DNA of 64,000 bases. Origin: Alisma plantago-aquatica. Taxonomy: Eukaryota; Streptophyta; Magnoliopsida; Alismatales; Alismataceae. Position 1 is the first letter of the stretch; every line of letters begins with the position of its first letter. Positions 21,515 to 34,745 of this stretch are shown here, in pieces. The notes beneath the pieces were generated by a model, which was not told the DNA's origin, searched no databases, and worked only from the letters and a program-made list of their open reading frames with translations. The position numbers were made by a program, and so were the translations under genes. Location of the stretch: NCBI GenBank assembly GCA_963693085.1, contig OY856409.1, positions 505,381,303-505,445,302 on the forward strand, given 5' to 3'.

Positions 21515-24500
21515 TGTAACGACCCCACCTCCCGGTAACCCCCAATTAAGGGAGACCAAGAGGTCAGAGTCGTTATCCCAATTTCCCAGATCAAAGGTTT
21601 GAAAAATAATCAATAATAATTATAAAATTCTACAAAATTATATTGAAAGCTGGAATAAGATAAAACTTTGCATACCTTTTAAAAACTTTGTATACCTAAC
21701 TTCTATCCACATCTTCAATCTATTCTAACTAATCCTCCTTGTACTTTAATTCTTATTTTCACAATATGACATTTTACAGTTTGTCCTTTTCAATATTGTA
21801 CCTAAAACACTGGAAAAAAAAACCGTCGGTTAGCATAAATGAATATGCCGGTATGTGGGGACAACCAAAATTTCACATATATGGCTAACAATCTAAATAT
21901 CACAATCAAGTTAATTAACAAGTCAATTTACACTTTCAATGTGACATTCTCCACTGCTTTTGCCCTAATCCTAGAATACCCCCCTTTAGGGTTTCTCTTT
22001 TGTCATTGACTTAAGGCCACCTTCTCCATCTTGAGCTTGGTGCCTGGGATCACCTCTCATGGTGCCCATTAATCATGCAATAAAGACCACCTTCTCTATC
22101 CTGAGCTTGGTGTCTAGGGTCACCACTCATGGTGCCCATGGGTCTTCCCTCTTGAGCTTGACCTTTTGCATCATCCATCAGGGTCGCATGTAGGAGCAAG
22201 AATACACACTTATATCATAATTGTGATAATCATAGTGACTTTATAATTTGCAAGTATGAACATCCAAATTGTCAGGTTGCATCCAATGCGATTAATCATC
22301 CAGAAAACCTTCGGAAAACTAATGCGATTAACCATAATAAACCACGTACCTAATCCAGAGCATCTTGATGTCCAAGAAATAATGATAAAGAACAATCAAA
22401 CAAGCAATCAACAATATCCTGAAATTAATGCATAACATCCAAGTGTTATAGTTTATCCAAAACAGTCTCAAGATTGACTTGGATTCCACCTTAGGGTTTC
22501 TAGGCCAACTTTAGGGTTTTATTAGGGTTTTAGCCTCCACAATGCATTTATCACGTTTAATGCTCTTTTAGTTCACAAACCTTAATTTCAACATCATAAG
22601 CATACTTAAAAGTCAATTAAGTCTATTTTACACTAAAAATACCATCTTTATCCTTTTAAGTCATGTCAAGGTCATTAAACCCAATTATCTCCTTTAGTTC
22701 TTTCGATTTTACAACTCGTATTCCATTATGATCTAATTCACATATGAACTTTATTTATCACTAATTCCACATTTATCCACTAGAAAATCCAAATTACCAA
22801 AGTAAGGGTATTTATCCACAATTAGGAACTTTTATGCTCAAAATAGATTAGATTCATCCAATCTCAGTTCTATTCATGCATTCGAACAATTAAAGCCATT
22901 GGGAATCATAATTACTAACATTAGGGTTTCAAGGCCCATTAAAGCTTATATATGTACATGGAACCCTAAATTAATCAAATTATGCATAAAGATTATCCTT
23001 TTGGATCTAATGTATCCTTTTTATAATCAACAGGTTAACATCAACTTTAAACATCCAAATCACCCTTCTCAATTCATTAATCATCATAGATTAGGGTTTC
23101 TTAATCATTAATGCACTAAAGTAGATAACTTCAACTACTTTTCGATTTATAAGAGGAATTAGTTTCTGAATATATTTTTAATGGATTCCTTGCATTTTTC
23201 TGTGCGAAATTCATATATTATATGTATCCATCCAAGCTACCATTAATTAGATACCATTTTTATAAGAATTACTTACTTGGACTAATGGGAGGCTGACACG
23301 TCAGCTGTCCCATGAACTACGTAGCTTCAACCAAAACATAATCGATTTACTCTTATACCCCCATGCGGCTCCTCAGTTCTGTACAACTCAGAGGGGCAAT
23401 ATCGTCAAATGTCGCCCGATCTTCTTCCTCCTCACGAGCCCTAGCTGCCGCCAACTACAGCTATTCGTGGGGTCACCTCCCACCTCCCCCAAGGCTTGGA
23501 GCTCACCAGCGACCGCCGCCCTGCCTCTACTGCCCTCCGCCACGCCCGTGGGGGCCCCAAGTTGTGGCTGAGGCGGCTGGGACCAGGCGTGCAACTGCTT
23601 CCTCATCGGCCGGCCATGCAGGCATGCTGCAGGTGGCTGGAGCGAAAGCGAGAGAAAGGAGATGATGGACAAGCTTCTCTCCAACATAGTGGGGCATCAT
23701 GCTTCCATTGTGATGACTTCACGGCTCCTCGTTGCTCCAGGGATAGCACTACTTCTCTTGGTTAGGGTTTGAACAAAAATAAGAAGGAGAAGAGAGAGGG
23801 GTGCCTGAGATCTTCTTGAGCTCGAGGCTAAGGGTCCAACCCTTATATAGGGGAGGACAACAACGCCCTAGGATGCTCAACCATGAGTAAATAAGTCCCC
23901 CTCTTCATTAGGAAACCTACTTTCCTTGCTTACAAAGTAACCTCTCTTTTTAATTATCTCCTTGATAATCCATATTTCTTAGTTATTGGGAAATCCAAAA
24001 ATTATCTCTTTCATCTTATTTGTGCTTGGCTTTTAATCCAATGGACATGAAATTTTACTTCCTTATAGTAAAATTATCTCTTTTTAATAATACCAAAGAG
24101 TCATTAACTATGTAGCACATTATCCTCATATTTTTGTATTATTTGTATTTTCTCTTTCTTCTTCTCTATTGGGACTCCTTGGACCCCAAGAAATACTAAT
24201 ATTTTGAAATTCCTTTTTAAGGATACTTATTATCCTTCTAGATGCATCTACATTCTTCATTTCTCATTATCTTACTTATTTCTTTATTAAGATATCTATT
24301 TTCAAGGATTTTCTCTTTATTTTTTATTTCCTTTCCTCTTTTCCTATTTCCTTCATTAGAAACCACATATAAACAAAATTTATTCTATTGTGGCCATTAA
24401 TGCCACTTTCTAGAGATTTCCGTGTATTTCTCATAAATACTTTGCTTAATATTCATTATCTTGTATCTTTTTCTAATATTTGGACTTTTCTTCTTTTCTT

Positions 24501-24681
24501 CTGTTTTATATCCATTATTGGATTAACATAATAATAGGAATCACTAAATTCCTATCCAAAGGGATATTTGCAAAGAAATTCATCCTTTGAAGCAAAGCAT
24601 ACAACCTTTTTAATTAAGCCCAAATTCATAAAATCATTATATTTCAATTATGAAAACATATGCAAAATGTAAGTTGTAACG
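21515..24681 (-). repeat. Element A 3' LTR (3167 bp)
   Basis: It begins TGTAACGACCCC on the plus strand and ends TTGTAACG, where CA is expected. The matching right LTR is 28047-30757. A TATA box lies at 23841-23849 (minus strand), a GC-rich block at about 23380-23760, and there are many TTAGGGTTT motifs. Confidence 0.9.
23841..23849 (-). promoter_or_regulatory. TATA box in element A 3' LTR
   Basis: The minus strand reads TATATAAGG in the context CCCCTATATAAGGGTT. It is conserved at 29916-29924 and, with altered flanks, in element B at 56237-56245. A transcript starting just downstream would run into the GC-rich block. Confidence 0.65.
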
Positions 24682-27600
24682 TCCTTCCCCTCTTATAGGA
24701 ATTTTGCCCTCAAATTCCATCAAACATACAAACAAGCAGGATAAGACTTTCTCATGTCCATCATGGCTCTTATGTGGCTTCACCCTCTCCATGGTGCTTC
24801 CCAAGAACCGTCATCATCTTATATTCTTACATCTGAGTTCTCTCTGACCTTGGTATATCAAAACCTCATAGGTGAGTCAGGTCATTTCAGCCTCTCACAA
24901 AGCTGAATAGGTTCATGGGTCAGCACATGGCTTGGGTACCTCACATAGTGCTCTAGATCGAACATGCAGAACACATCCTACATTACATTATCCTTAGGGG
25001 TAAGGCTAAACATAACCATCTTGACCAATCCATCTCAAATGGACTCATGTATCGGGGACTCAGCTTTCTCAACTATAGCTCAGAGGGGTCAGATTTTCAT
25101 ATCACATATTCTCCCACAGTGAACTGTATGTTAGTCTTCTTTGCATCAGCTCATGACTCATGTTGCCCCTGTGCTCTCTTTCAGCCATCGCATGATCAAA
25201 GCGACTTCATTTGCACACATTGTGGCCTTTCTGACCTTCACAAGGTCTTTCCACCGACATCATCTTCATGAAGTGGTGACCGACACATCCTCCCTTACAG
25301 AGCTTCTTACATACCAATAAAGTATATGGTGGTTAACATCACATCTTTCATAGGACAAAATTGTCTCCATGTATCACCCTGAACGAGCACACATGCTCTC
25401 ATCAAACCCTTTGGTCTGGATCATACTAACCATTAGTTAGGGGTGATAAGTTGTACTAACATCGAGTTCTTCATATGCCTATTTCCATCTCATGGAAATG
25501 AATCTTTAGGTTATATTCAAGAACCTTTGAACTCTCATCATGGTGTAGTTGAACCATCTCTCTTTCTTATATGTAGTTCAATCAGATCTATACCTTGACA
25601 GTACTCTCTCTCTCTTTCTCTTAGATCATGTCATCTAGGTAATGTGATCTACAATAACCCACATTGCATCCTGACCTTCCTCGGTCCAGGGAGACTTACC
25701 ACAACATCTATAGTTATGAACTCCCATTCCCACTCAGGGACTCTTTATCTTCTATATCAACTCATTAGGTTACTGGTGTTCGTCCTTCACCTCCTGGCTT
25801 GCATGGCGACAAACCACATGCATCTTTGTACACTTTTCTTCTTAGGCATCAAAGTACTACTACCAATTATTATCTTAGTAGTACCATGGTGTATGGTGAT
25901 CTTAAAATCATGATCTCCTGTATGTCATGATTCCTCAAGATTGATTCCTTGGAAACCCTAAACCACTCTAGTCGGGGTTTCATCACCTTCTTTTCTACAG
26001 AAGTGCATCTGAGGTTCTACAACCATCCTTTTATCGCATCAAGGCCTAGTCTGGCTAACCAAACAACCATGAACTTGATCAACATAACTCGTTACATCTG
26101 AGTGTTAGATAAAACATATCTCCTTTTTCAAACTTAGGGCTAACCTAACAACCTCTTCTAGCCTCTAGCTAAACTAGGCAGTTGCATCTCAACTAGAGCA
26201 TCCATTACCACCTCACATCCATATGTACAAGGAAATGTTGAAGATATGCACCTCCATGTATTCCTCTTATTATCTCATCTCAGACTCTAAGTCTATCTTC
26301 ATGAAGAAAACTCTGAGATCAGTTTATTGGTTTTCGAACTCAACCTTGTATAACTCACAAATATCATACAACTCATGATAAGAACATCCTTATGAGATGA
26401 CTACCTTAGTTCTCTTAGTGTTGGTAAACCATCCACATATCGTACTCTCCACAAGGGTACGCTACTGTCTCTATTCATACATCATAGCAACATTTCCACT
26501 CACATCATCTTTATCCTTAGTGTATGTCATGCATATTGCCCCATCTCTCACTCCCATAACAAGAGGAAATAAGCATTTGGCTGCAGTCCAAATACAGAGT
26601 CCTTCCCGTTCCAAGAGTAGTGATGGTACATCCCACATTGCCAGTACACCTTCAAATCTAGGTTGAAATGTGCATCACAGGTCTCTACATCATGAACATC
26701 TCGATATCAGGGTTACTTCCATGGAAAATTGGTCTCAAACCCACTTGGGTCATCATACCATCCTTGGTCATCTCCTCTAGGTCTATAAGGTGACGACACT
26801 TTTGGGGTCATCCCTCTTACCTTATGCATCCAGAGAGTGCCTTCCTCATCTGGCCTTTGGGTCCCATGAGTTCATGAAGGTGATCAATCTCCTAACCCAT
26901 GGCCCTCAGACAATGATAGTTGTTACCTCTCGACCCTATGGTCATGTGCAACTATGGAATTAGGCAACTCCTACTCCCATCGATCTTATCCCTACCTGAC
27001 CCTAGGATAGACTTAGGATCCTAACATAGTACATATTCAACTCGAAACCTTACCTAAGTCTCCATCATCTCTCTCAGCATTCTGACTTACATCCTTTCAT
27101 AGGGATCATGGCGACCTACTTACCTCGGTTAGGCCCCATACTGGTTACCTCCATGGTAACACATCCACATGCACTTAGAGATGGTTATCTATGGAGCTAC
27201 AATTTCATTATCATACTATGTACTCTCCACTGAGCTCCTCAAGCTCCTATGCGACCTCTTTAAGTTATCTCAAACCCAACAAAAAATGGTACATACCCTA
27301 TAGAAGGGTCCTTTCCCAGGATGGGAGGAAACTACATCATGATAGCAACAAAGGTCACAAACGTCTCTACATCTCAGGTTTATATCCACATGAGCATGTT
27401 TAACCCTAACAAGCTACTATGGCATGTAGTTAACAAGCAGACCACTACTAAACCATGATAGGTCTCCATGGTAGGTCGTACTTGTTCTCATTCCTCAATA
27501 TTGGACCAAGATCACACATGCCCATGTCACCAACTTATATGTGAGGGGTTCATCAAACATACACCTTAATCTCAGGGATCTCCTTTTCCTCTAAACATGA

Positions 27601-28046
27601 GGAGTGCCATGCTTGAATCTATAGAAACTCAAATCTCGTCATGAGCATCAAGTTCACAAGGTACTACTACTTCCCCTCTTATAGGTCTAGGAACCCTAGG
27701 TTCACCTCTTATGCAACAGTTGTCCAACTGCATGCTCAACATTCTAACAACAAACCAAGCATGTATGAGGTGCATCATACACGTCCTATTATCCTTCCAC
27801 TTGAACAACACCTCAGATTCGATTCCTCCTCAAGGACAACCAACTAGGTATAAGACCTTACAACTTGTTACTAAACCTCCTCAGGGTCTAAGGAACTCTT
27901 CTTCCTATCCCTAGTAGGTAAGCACCTATATCATCTATGCATAGGTACCGACAACCTCATCTTTCCTCTAGGGTTTGGTTCCTCTAAAGGCAACCAAGAT
28001 ACCAAAAGCCTCCATGGGTCATGCACGAGGCAACCAAAACCATCCA
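24682..28046 (-). pseudogene. Element A interior: degenerate gypsy pol
   Basis: No long frame survives. Near 25034-25070 the minus strand encodes KAESPIH in one frame and LSPRYMSPFE in another, matching the integrase C-terminal motif of Ty3/gypsy. A shifted frame then gives DLEHYVRYPSHVL near 24925-24985 and ends with FEGKIPIRGEG close to the purine tract. The rest aligns with 57405-60650 of element B but I cannot place reverse transcriptase or protease motifs. The right boundary is a deletion junction at about 28045. Confidence 0.65.
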
Positions 28047-30757
28047 TTTTGCCCTAACTCTGGAATACCCCCCCCCTTTAGGGTTTCTCTTTTGTCATTG
28101 ACTTAAGGCCACCTTCTCCATCTTGAGCTTGGTGCATGGGGTCACCTCTAATGGTACCCATTAGTTATGTAATAAAGACCACCTTCTCTATCCTGAGCTT
28201 GGTGTCTGGGGTCACCACTCATGGTGCCCATGGGTCTTCCCTCTTGGGCTTGACCTTTTTGCATCATCCATTAGGGGTGGCATGTAGGTGCAAGAACACA
28301 CACTTATATCATAATTGCGATAATCATAGTGACTTTATAATTTGCAAGTATGAACATCCAAACTGACAGGTTGCATCCAATGTGATTAATCATCCAGAAA
28401 ACCTTCAGAAAACTAATGTGATTAACCATAATTAACCACATACCTGATCCAGAGCATCTTGATGTCCAAGCAATAATGATAAAGAACAATCAAACAAGCA
28501 ATCAACAATATCCTAAAATTAATGCATAACATCCAAGTGTTATAGTTTATCCAAAATAGTCTCAAGATTGACTCGAATTCCACCTTAGGGTTTCTAGGCC
28601 AACTTTAGGGTTTTAGCCTCCATAATGCATTTATCACATTTAATGATCTTTAAGTTCACAAACCCTAATTTTAACATCATAAGTATACTTGAAAGTCAAT
28701 TAAGTCTCTTTTACACTAAAACTACCATCTTTATCCTTTTAAGTCATGTCAAGGTCATTAAACCCAATTATCCCCTTTAGTTCTTTTGATTTGACAACTC
28801 GTATTCCATTATGGTCTAATTCACATATGAACTTTATTCATCACTAATTCCACATTTATCCACTAGAAAACCCAAATTACCAAATAAAGGGTATTTATCC
28901 ACAATTAGGAACATTTATGCTCAAAATAGCTTAGATTCATCCAATCTCAGTTCTATTCATGGATTCGAACAATTAAAGCAATTAAGAATCATAATTACTA
29001 ACATTAGGGTTTAAAGGCCCATTAAATCTTATATATGTACACAAAACCCTAAATTAATCAAATTAGGCATAAAGATTATCCTTTTGGATCTAATGTATCC
29101 TTTTTATAATCAATAGGTTAACATCAACTTTAATCATCCAAATCACCCTTCTCAATTTATTAATCATCATAGATTAGGGTTTCGTAATCATTAATGCACT
29201 AAAGTAGATAACTTCAAATACTTTTCGATTTACAATAGGAATTATAGTCTAAACATATTTTTAATGGATTCCATGCATTTTTCTGAGAAAAATTCATATA
29301 TTATATGTATCCATCCGAGCTACCATTAATTAGATACGATTTTTGTAAGAATTACTTACTTGGACCAATGGGAGGCTGGCACGTCAGTCGTCCCATGCAC
29401 TATCTAGCTTCAGCCAAAACATAATCGATTTACTCTTATACCCCCATGCAGCTCCTCAGTTCTATACAACTCGGAGGGGCAATATTGTCAAACGTCGCCC
29501 GATTGTCTTCCTCCTCGCGAGCCCTAGCTACCGCCGACTAAAATGGTTCATGGGGTCACCTCCCACCTCCCCCAAGGCCTGGAGCTCACCAGCGACCACC
29601 GCCATGCCTCTGGCGTGCCCGCTGCGGCCCCAAGCTGTGGTCAAGGCGGCTGGGACTAGGCGTGCGTCTGCTTCCTCAACGGCTGGCCTTGCAGGCATAC
29701 TGCAGGTGGCTGGAGTAAAAGCGAGAGCAAGGAGATGATGGACAAGCTTCTCTCCGACATCATGGGGCATCATGCTTCCATTGTGACGAATTCACGGCTC
29801 CTCGTTGCTCCAGGGATAACACTACTTCTCTTGGTTAGGGTTTGAATGAAAACAAGAAGGAGAAGAGAGAGAGGGATGCCTGAGATCTTCTTGAGCTCGA
29901 GGCTAAGGGTCCAACCCTTATATAGGGGAGGACATCAACGCCTTAGGATGCTCAACCATGAGGAAACAAGTCTCCCTCTTCATTAGGAAACCTACTTTCC
30001 TTGCTTACAAAGTAATCTCTCTTTTTTATTATGTCCTTGATAATCCATATTTCTTAGTTATTGGGAAATCCAAAAATTATCTCTTTCATCTTATTTGTGC
30101 TTGTCTTTTAATCCATTGTCCACGAAATTTTACTTCCTTATAGTAAAAGTATCTCTTTTTGATAATACCAAAGAGTCATTAACTATGTAGCACATTATCC
30201 TCATATTTTTGTAATATTTGTATTTTCTGTTTCTTCTTCTCCATTGGGACTCCTTGGACCCCAAGAAATACTAATATTTCAAAATTCCTTTTTAAGGATA
30301 CTTATTATCCTTCTAGATGCATCTACATTCTTCATTTCTCATTATCTTACTTATTTTTTTTATTAAGATATCTCTTTTCAAGGATTTTCTCTTTATCTTT
30401 TATTTCCTTTCCTCTTTTCCTATTTCCTTCATTAGAAATCACATATAAACGAAATTTATTCAATTGTAGCCATTAATGCTACTTTCTTGAGATTTCCATG
30501 TATTTCTCATAAATACTTTGTTTAATATTCATTATCTTGTATCTTTTTCTAATATTTGGACTTTTCTTCTTTTTTTCTCTTTTATATCCATTATTGGATT
30601 AACATAATAATAAGAATCACGAAATTCCTATCCAAAGGGATAATTGCAAAGAAATTCATCCTTTGAAGCAAAGCATACAACCTTTTTAATTAAGTCCAAA
30701 TTCATAAAATCATTATATTTCATTTATGAAACCATATGCAAAATCGAGGTTGTAACA
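28047..30757 (-). repeat. Element A 5' LTR remnant
   Basis: It matches 21958-24681. The U5-side end of the LTR (equivalent of 21515-21957) is absent, joined directly to interior sequence at about 28045. It holds a TATA box at 29916-29924 and the GC-rich block at about 29440-29800. The outer end GTTGTAACA at 30757 is intact. Confidence 0.87.
29916..29924 (-). promoter_or_regulatory. TATA box in element A 5' LTR
   Basis: Same TATATAAGG (minus strand) and flanks as 23841-23849. Confidence 0.65.
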
Positions 30758-30902
30758 GTTGGGCTCTTAGGCAAATGTTTTTGAGTTGGTGTTGACGTTG
30801 AAATCGGTTTTAATTTACCCATATTTTTGGGCATGTGATCAATTAGTGATCGATTATGCTTTATGTTTTGAGTAATCTCATTTAGTGTAATGGGTTCTTA
30901 CA
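30758..30902 (+). repeat. Element C 5' LTR, last part
   Basis: This resumes the LTR after element A, beginning with the second GTTGG copy, and ends TTCTTACA. It matches the reverse complement of 37748-37895. The primer binding site follows within four bases. Confidence 0.87.
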
Positions 30903-33194
30903 AGTTGGTATCAGAGCTTTAGGCTCACTGAGTCTACAGGGACACTAGGACTTAAGACTAGGATGATGTCTAAGTTAAGAACGTGACACAAAAACATGGA
31001 GCATGTTGCCTAATCTCAGTACTTGGATCCCCTGGCCAGATATTAAATTATTGATGAAAGGTAAGTATGGAACTCTTAGATTGTTATCTTTATGATTACT
31101 ATGATCAAGTAGTCATTTTGAGACAATATAAAGACCATAGAGAATAAGAAATCATGGTGTGAATATCCAATCCTACCTTAAAAAAGATGAGAATTGCATC
31201 ATTATCTATCAAAACTTGAATGTTTTATAAATATAAGAGAGAGATACAACACCATGATATCTAAATCTGAATACAAATAAGGAAAAGAGGAGTTCTTGAA
31301 GATGTGATTCAACAATATAATAAAGTAAAAGATAGATAAGTCTATGCTTATAAAGTGAATCAAGGTATGAAATCCACATATGATAGAGAGAACTCATATA
31401 ACAAGTACAAAATGAGAAGATGAATGGGAACAATGGCAAAGAAATAAGGTGGAACCTGAGTTAATCTCAGACCAACCTGTGTGTAAGAAAGTGTTAATGA
31501 AAAATCAATATGGCATGTGAAATAAATTAAGAGAGATGATCCCAATTTAATGAAGAAAATGTGTAATATGAGTATTTACCTATTGATAAGTGGTTGAAAA
31601 ATATAATAAAATCAGAGAACATACCCAAGTGTGATAAATAGTCATCAAGGAAGGAGTAATGAGATATGTTAATCATGATTATTCCTATGCTAATGGCAAG
31701 GAACCAAAAATAGAAAAGTTAAAATGATACATAAGAAGTTGTAATATGCATAATGAAAATAGAATTGGTTACCTTTTTGCTAGTGACCCCTGAACAATGT
31801 TGCTATGATGTGGGAAGTATGTTTCCCTTTGTGTCTTTCATTTCTAGGGCACAACTTTCAAGTGGATCATTGCCACTTGGTATGTGTGGATTCATTGTAA
31901 ACATGAGGGTGGATAGCTTATTATAGCATAAGGTTTCTTGTACTATGGCTCCAAGATCATAAAGTTTGTGATGAGTTTTCTTTTGAGCCTTCAAATAACT
32001 AGGAAGACTTCTCTTATATTTCTTGATGTGAGTTCCTTATAGCACATGAGGTGGATACCAATGTAATAAATCCTAGTATCCAAGATGTATCAACAGTATG
32101 AGAAATATGTGATGGTTGGAGATGTTTATTAAATGAACATTCCAAGTGTTTCTTTCCCTTAGAGAGAGAAAGAGATGATGATGACCCTCTAAATGTTATT
32201 TGGAAAGAAAAAAAGTGATTCTATATTGTTGTGTATGGTTCAGTGATAGCTGGGCAAGACCATTATCAATTATAGATTGTTTTTTGGTCAATAGATATGT
32301 GATACCATGTTCCTTTAATAAACCTATGATCAAATATAAATGCATAAGAGTTATATTGGATGACATAATTCACATGACCATGATGAGTTTAGAGTTATAT
32401 CCTATAGACTAACCAATGTACAAATAGAATTTTTGAATAGGAGGAACAGAGTGTTCCAGTCATGTCATACAAGTTATATAAAACTTTGAATGATGACATG
32501 TCAAAGTATTTCAAATATGGTCAAAATATGATCAATATTTCTTCAAAAACCTTAGGGTTGCCGAAGCAGCAATAGCTATGAGACAAGTTGAACAATAGTG
32601 AGATGGGGTTGATTAAATTTCTTTATGGGATCATGATATGTCTTCTAAGTAGGTTGTGTAAATCCTTGTAAGGTGAAGATAGTGTTGTTGTTTCACCCCT
32701 AACAAGGTTTAATAGAAATGATGTTTCCTTGTATGGAACGACATCTGCCAGCGTCAGCATTTCTTTTGATGCTGAAAAAGAATTGACAAGAGTTCTAGTG
32801 TCAGTGTATAATAAAAAAGGATGGATACATTGCCTTTTTTTTATTCAAGGAATGGTGTGGGACACATGCCATGATTGGTAAAAAGCTAGCAAGTATGACT
32901 TTTGAGTAATTCATCGATATAATAGATATTATTTTAGGAAGATATCTAGAATTTAAAGTTGAACATTACTAGTAGAGTTGTACAGATGACACAACAAGTT
33001 TGTACAGTCCATATTCAGAATGTCTTCTTAGGTGGGGTTTTTGTGTTGACCCAAGATGAGATATGTATGAATTATGTGACATCACCATGATATGTAAGTA
33101 ACCATGTGAAGGTAATAGGATGAGGTGCAAAGGAAGTACCCATCTTTGTTTACCTTGGATTTCGGGGGCAAAATCCCTGTTAGGGGTTTATAGT
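30903..33194 (+). other. Element C internal region with primer binding site
   Basis: The primer binding site TGGTATCAGAGC lies at 30906-30917. About 2.3 kb follow in which I find no recognisable gag or pol and no long open frame. The end (about 33160-33194) has GGGGGCAAAATCCCTGTTAG followed by more G-rich sequence, like the last codons and purine tract of gypsy-derived elements. Mobilisation would have needed proteins from another element. Confidence 0.75.
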
Positions 33195-33360
33195 TGTAAG
33201 GCCCCTAAACTTTCTTAATGAGTTGAATAAGATTAATTATCATAATTTAATTCTTATAACCATTAAATAACCTTGTTATATGCTTTGAAATCATATGACA
33301 AGCTTAAGTTTCAAATTTGGTCCAATTTGGACATTGTTTGAGCAAGTTATGCAATTTTAT
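33195..33360 (+). repeat. Element C 3' LTR, first 166 bp
   Basis: TGTAAGGCCCC start, matching 17038-17204. It breaks off after GCAATTTTATG, where the sequence switches to a reversed copia LTR. This is the left breakpoint of the inferred inversion. Confidence 0.85.
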
Positions 33361-33974
33361 GCACCATCTACATCACTCACAATCATCCCCATGTGTCACA
33401 GTGTACTTGATCATCACCTTTATGGTGACCTTATTCATGATGGTGGTGGATGATGTCAAAGCATACCAAACGTCATGTGATGAGTGTAGTGACTTTAGGT
33501 CTAAGAACCACAATCACCATCAACCCTATAACATATGATTCTGACTACCAATGTATGGTTTCTATGAATCACTCTTATGGTGGGTATGTTTGATACTCTA
33601 TTCTCTAACAAGTATCTATGAACTTGGTTTGATATCACATATCATGACTAATGAGATTCTATCATCAACCAACACACATTTCAGTCTTATGTGTTATTTC
33701 TATCTATCAGTCTTTGACAATAACATCTGACTAGGAAAAATAGGAATTTATGTACTATGAACATCCGTATGATCTCATTGTTCAAGTCACAAACTTGAAG
33801 ACAAACATCATTGAGTAATATCATTCTCTAGACATTTATTATGTTACTTCAATATCTCAAAACTGAATGAAATAGAATAAATTGGAAGATTGCCTCTTAT
33901 TATTGATCAAATCATTTACAAATGATGCCATTACAATCATCATATGATTTTCTCTATGGGCATATATACCAACA
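33361..33974 (-). repeat. Copia-0 3' LTR fragment
   Basis: Similar to 4340-4951 of the Copia-1 LTR, diverged. The inner end TGTTGG (minus strand) is intact at 33974. The remaining 1.6 kb or so of the LTR is missing at the breakpoint at 33361. Confidence 0.8.
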
Positions 33975-33989
33975 AACTCCCACTTGCAT

Positions 33990-34745
33990 TTAGAGCCAAT
34001 CACCCATGAATCTTATTCCAAGTGATCTAACATGACTATCATGCTTCTGCTGTGAAAGTGCCTTTGTCAAGGGGTCAACAACATTGTTCTCAGTGGTACT
34101 CTGGAAATCTTCACATCTCCTCATTGTACAATCTCTTGTATGAGATGGAACTGCCTTTGTATTTTCTTTCATTACTGATGTGATATGAGCTCCTTAGCTT
34201 GTGCAATAGCTCCATTGTTGTCACAATATAGCTCAATTGCACCGTTGATGCTTACAACAACCCCAAGTTCTGAGATAAACTTCTTGATCCAACAACATCC
34301 TTTTTTGCATTTGATGCAAAAATATACTCAGACGCTGTTGTAGAATCGACACCTGTCTCTTGCTTGTAACTCTTCCATCTCATATCACCATTGTTAAGTA
34401 AAAACATGAATCATAATTGCAATTTGTAATTATCTTGGTTAGTTTGGAAGCTTGCATTTATGTAACCTTGTACCACCAACTCTTCCTCTCCATCTTAGAT
34501 AAGGAACTAATCCTTAGTCCTTCTCAAGTACTTAAGGATGTTCTTCATGGTTGTCCAGTGAGCAACACCTAGATCTGACTAATATCTACTCATCATGCTC
34601 AAGGCATATGATACATCGGGACGGGTACACAACATTGCATACATGGTTGATCCAATTACAAATGCATATGGAGTCAAACTCATGTGTTCCCTTTCTTCAC
34701 AAGAACTGGGAATCTAAGTTTAGAGATGGTAAATCCATGTATGAT
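33990..34745 (-). pseudogene. Copia-0 RNase H region
   Basis: The minus strand ends with VVDPLTKALSQQKHDSHVRS and GIRFMGDWL, the typical C-terminus of copia polyproteins just before the purine tract. Upstream frames are broken. No intact catalytic set can be read. Confidence 0.75.

Larger units (their letters stand above)
21515..30757 (-). mobile_element. Gypsy element A, nested in the 5' LTR of C
   Basis: A 9243-bp element with TGTAAC...GTAACA outer ends and target duplication GTTGG (21510-21514 and 30758-30762). A pyrimidine tract on the plus strand next to the left LTR (24682-24694) is a purine tract on the minus strand, so the element reads leftwards. The integrase C-terminal remnant also reads on the minus strand. 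The left LTR is 3167 bp. The right LTR lacks its first 443 bp, and the primer binding site plus about 1.1 kb of interior are missing, judged against element B. It cannot prime reverse transcription. Confidence 0.9.
17038..33360 (+). mobile_element. Element C: long-LTR non-coding retrotransposon, truncated by rearrangement
   Basis: It starts TGTAAGGCCCC at 17038, with CTATG before it. The 5' LTR runs to 30902 but is interrupted by gypsy element A; without the insert it is about 4.6 kb. A primer binding site lies at 30906-30917, and a 2.3-kb internal region without coding capacity ends at 33194. The 3' LTR then begins with the same TGTAAGGCCCC but stops after 166 bp at 33360. The rest of that LTR is found reversed at 37748-41995. 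Large LTRs around a short non-coding interior fit the LARD class. Confidence 0.85.

Noticed and set aside
23363..23765. GC-rich open frames in the A LTR (and 55793-56280, 63635-63888) as genes
   Set aside because: The frames are not conserved between LTR copies; composition alone keeps them open.
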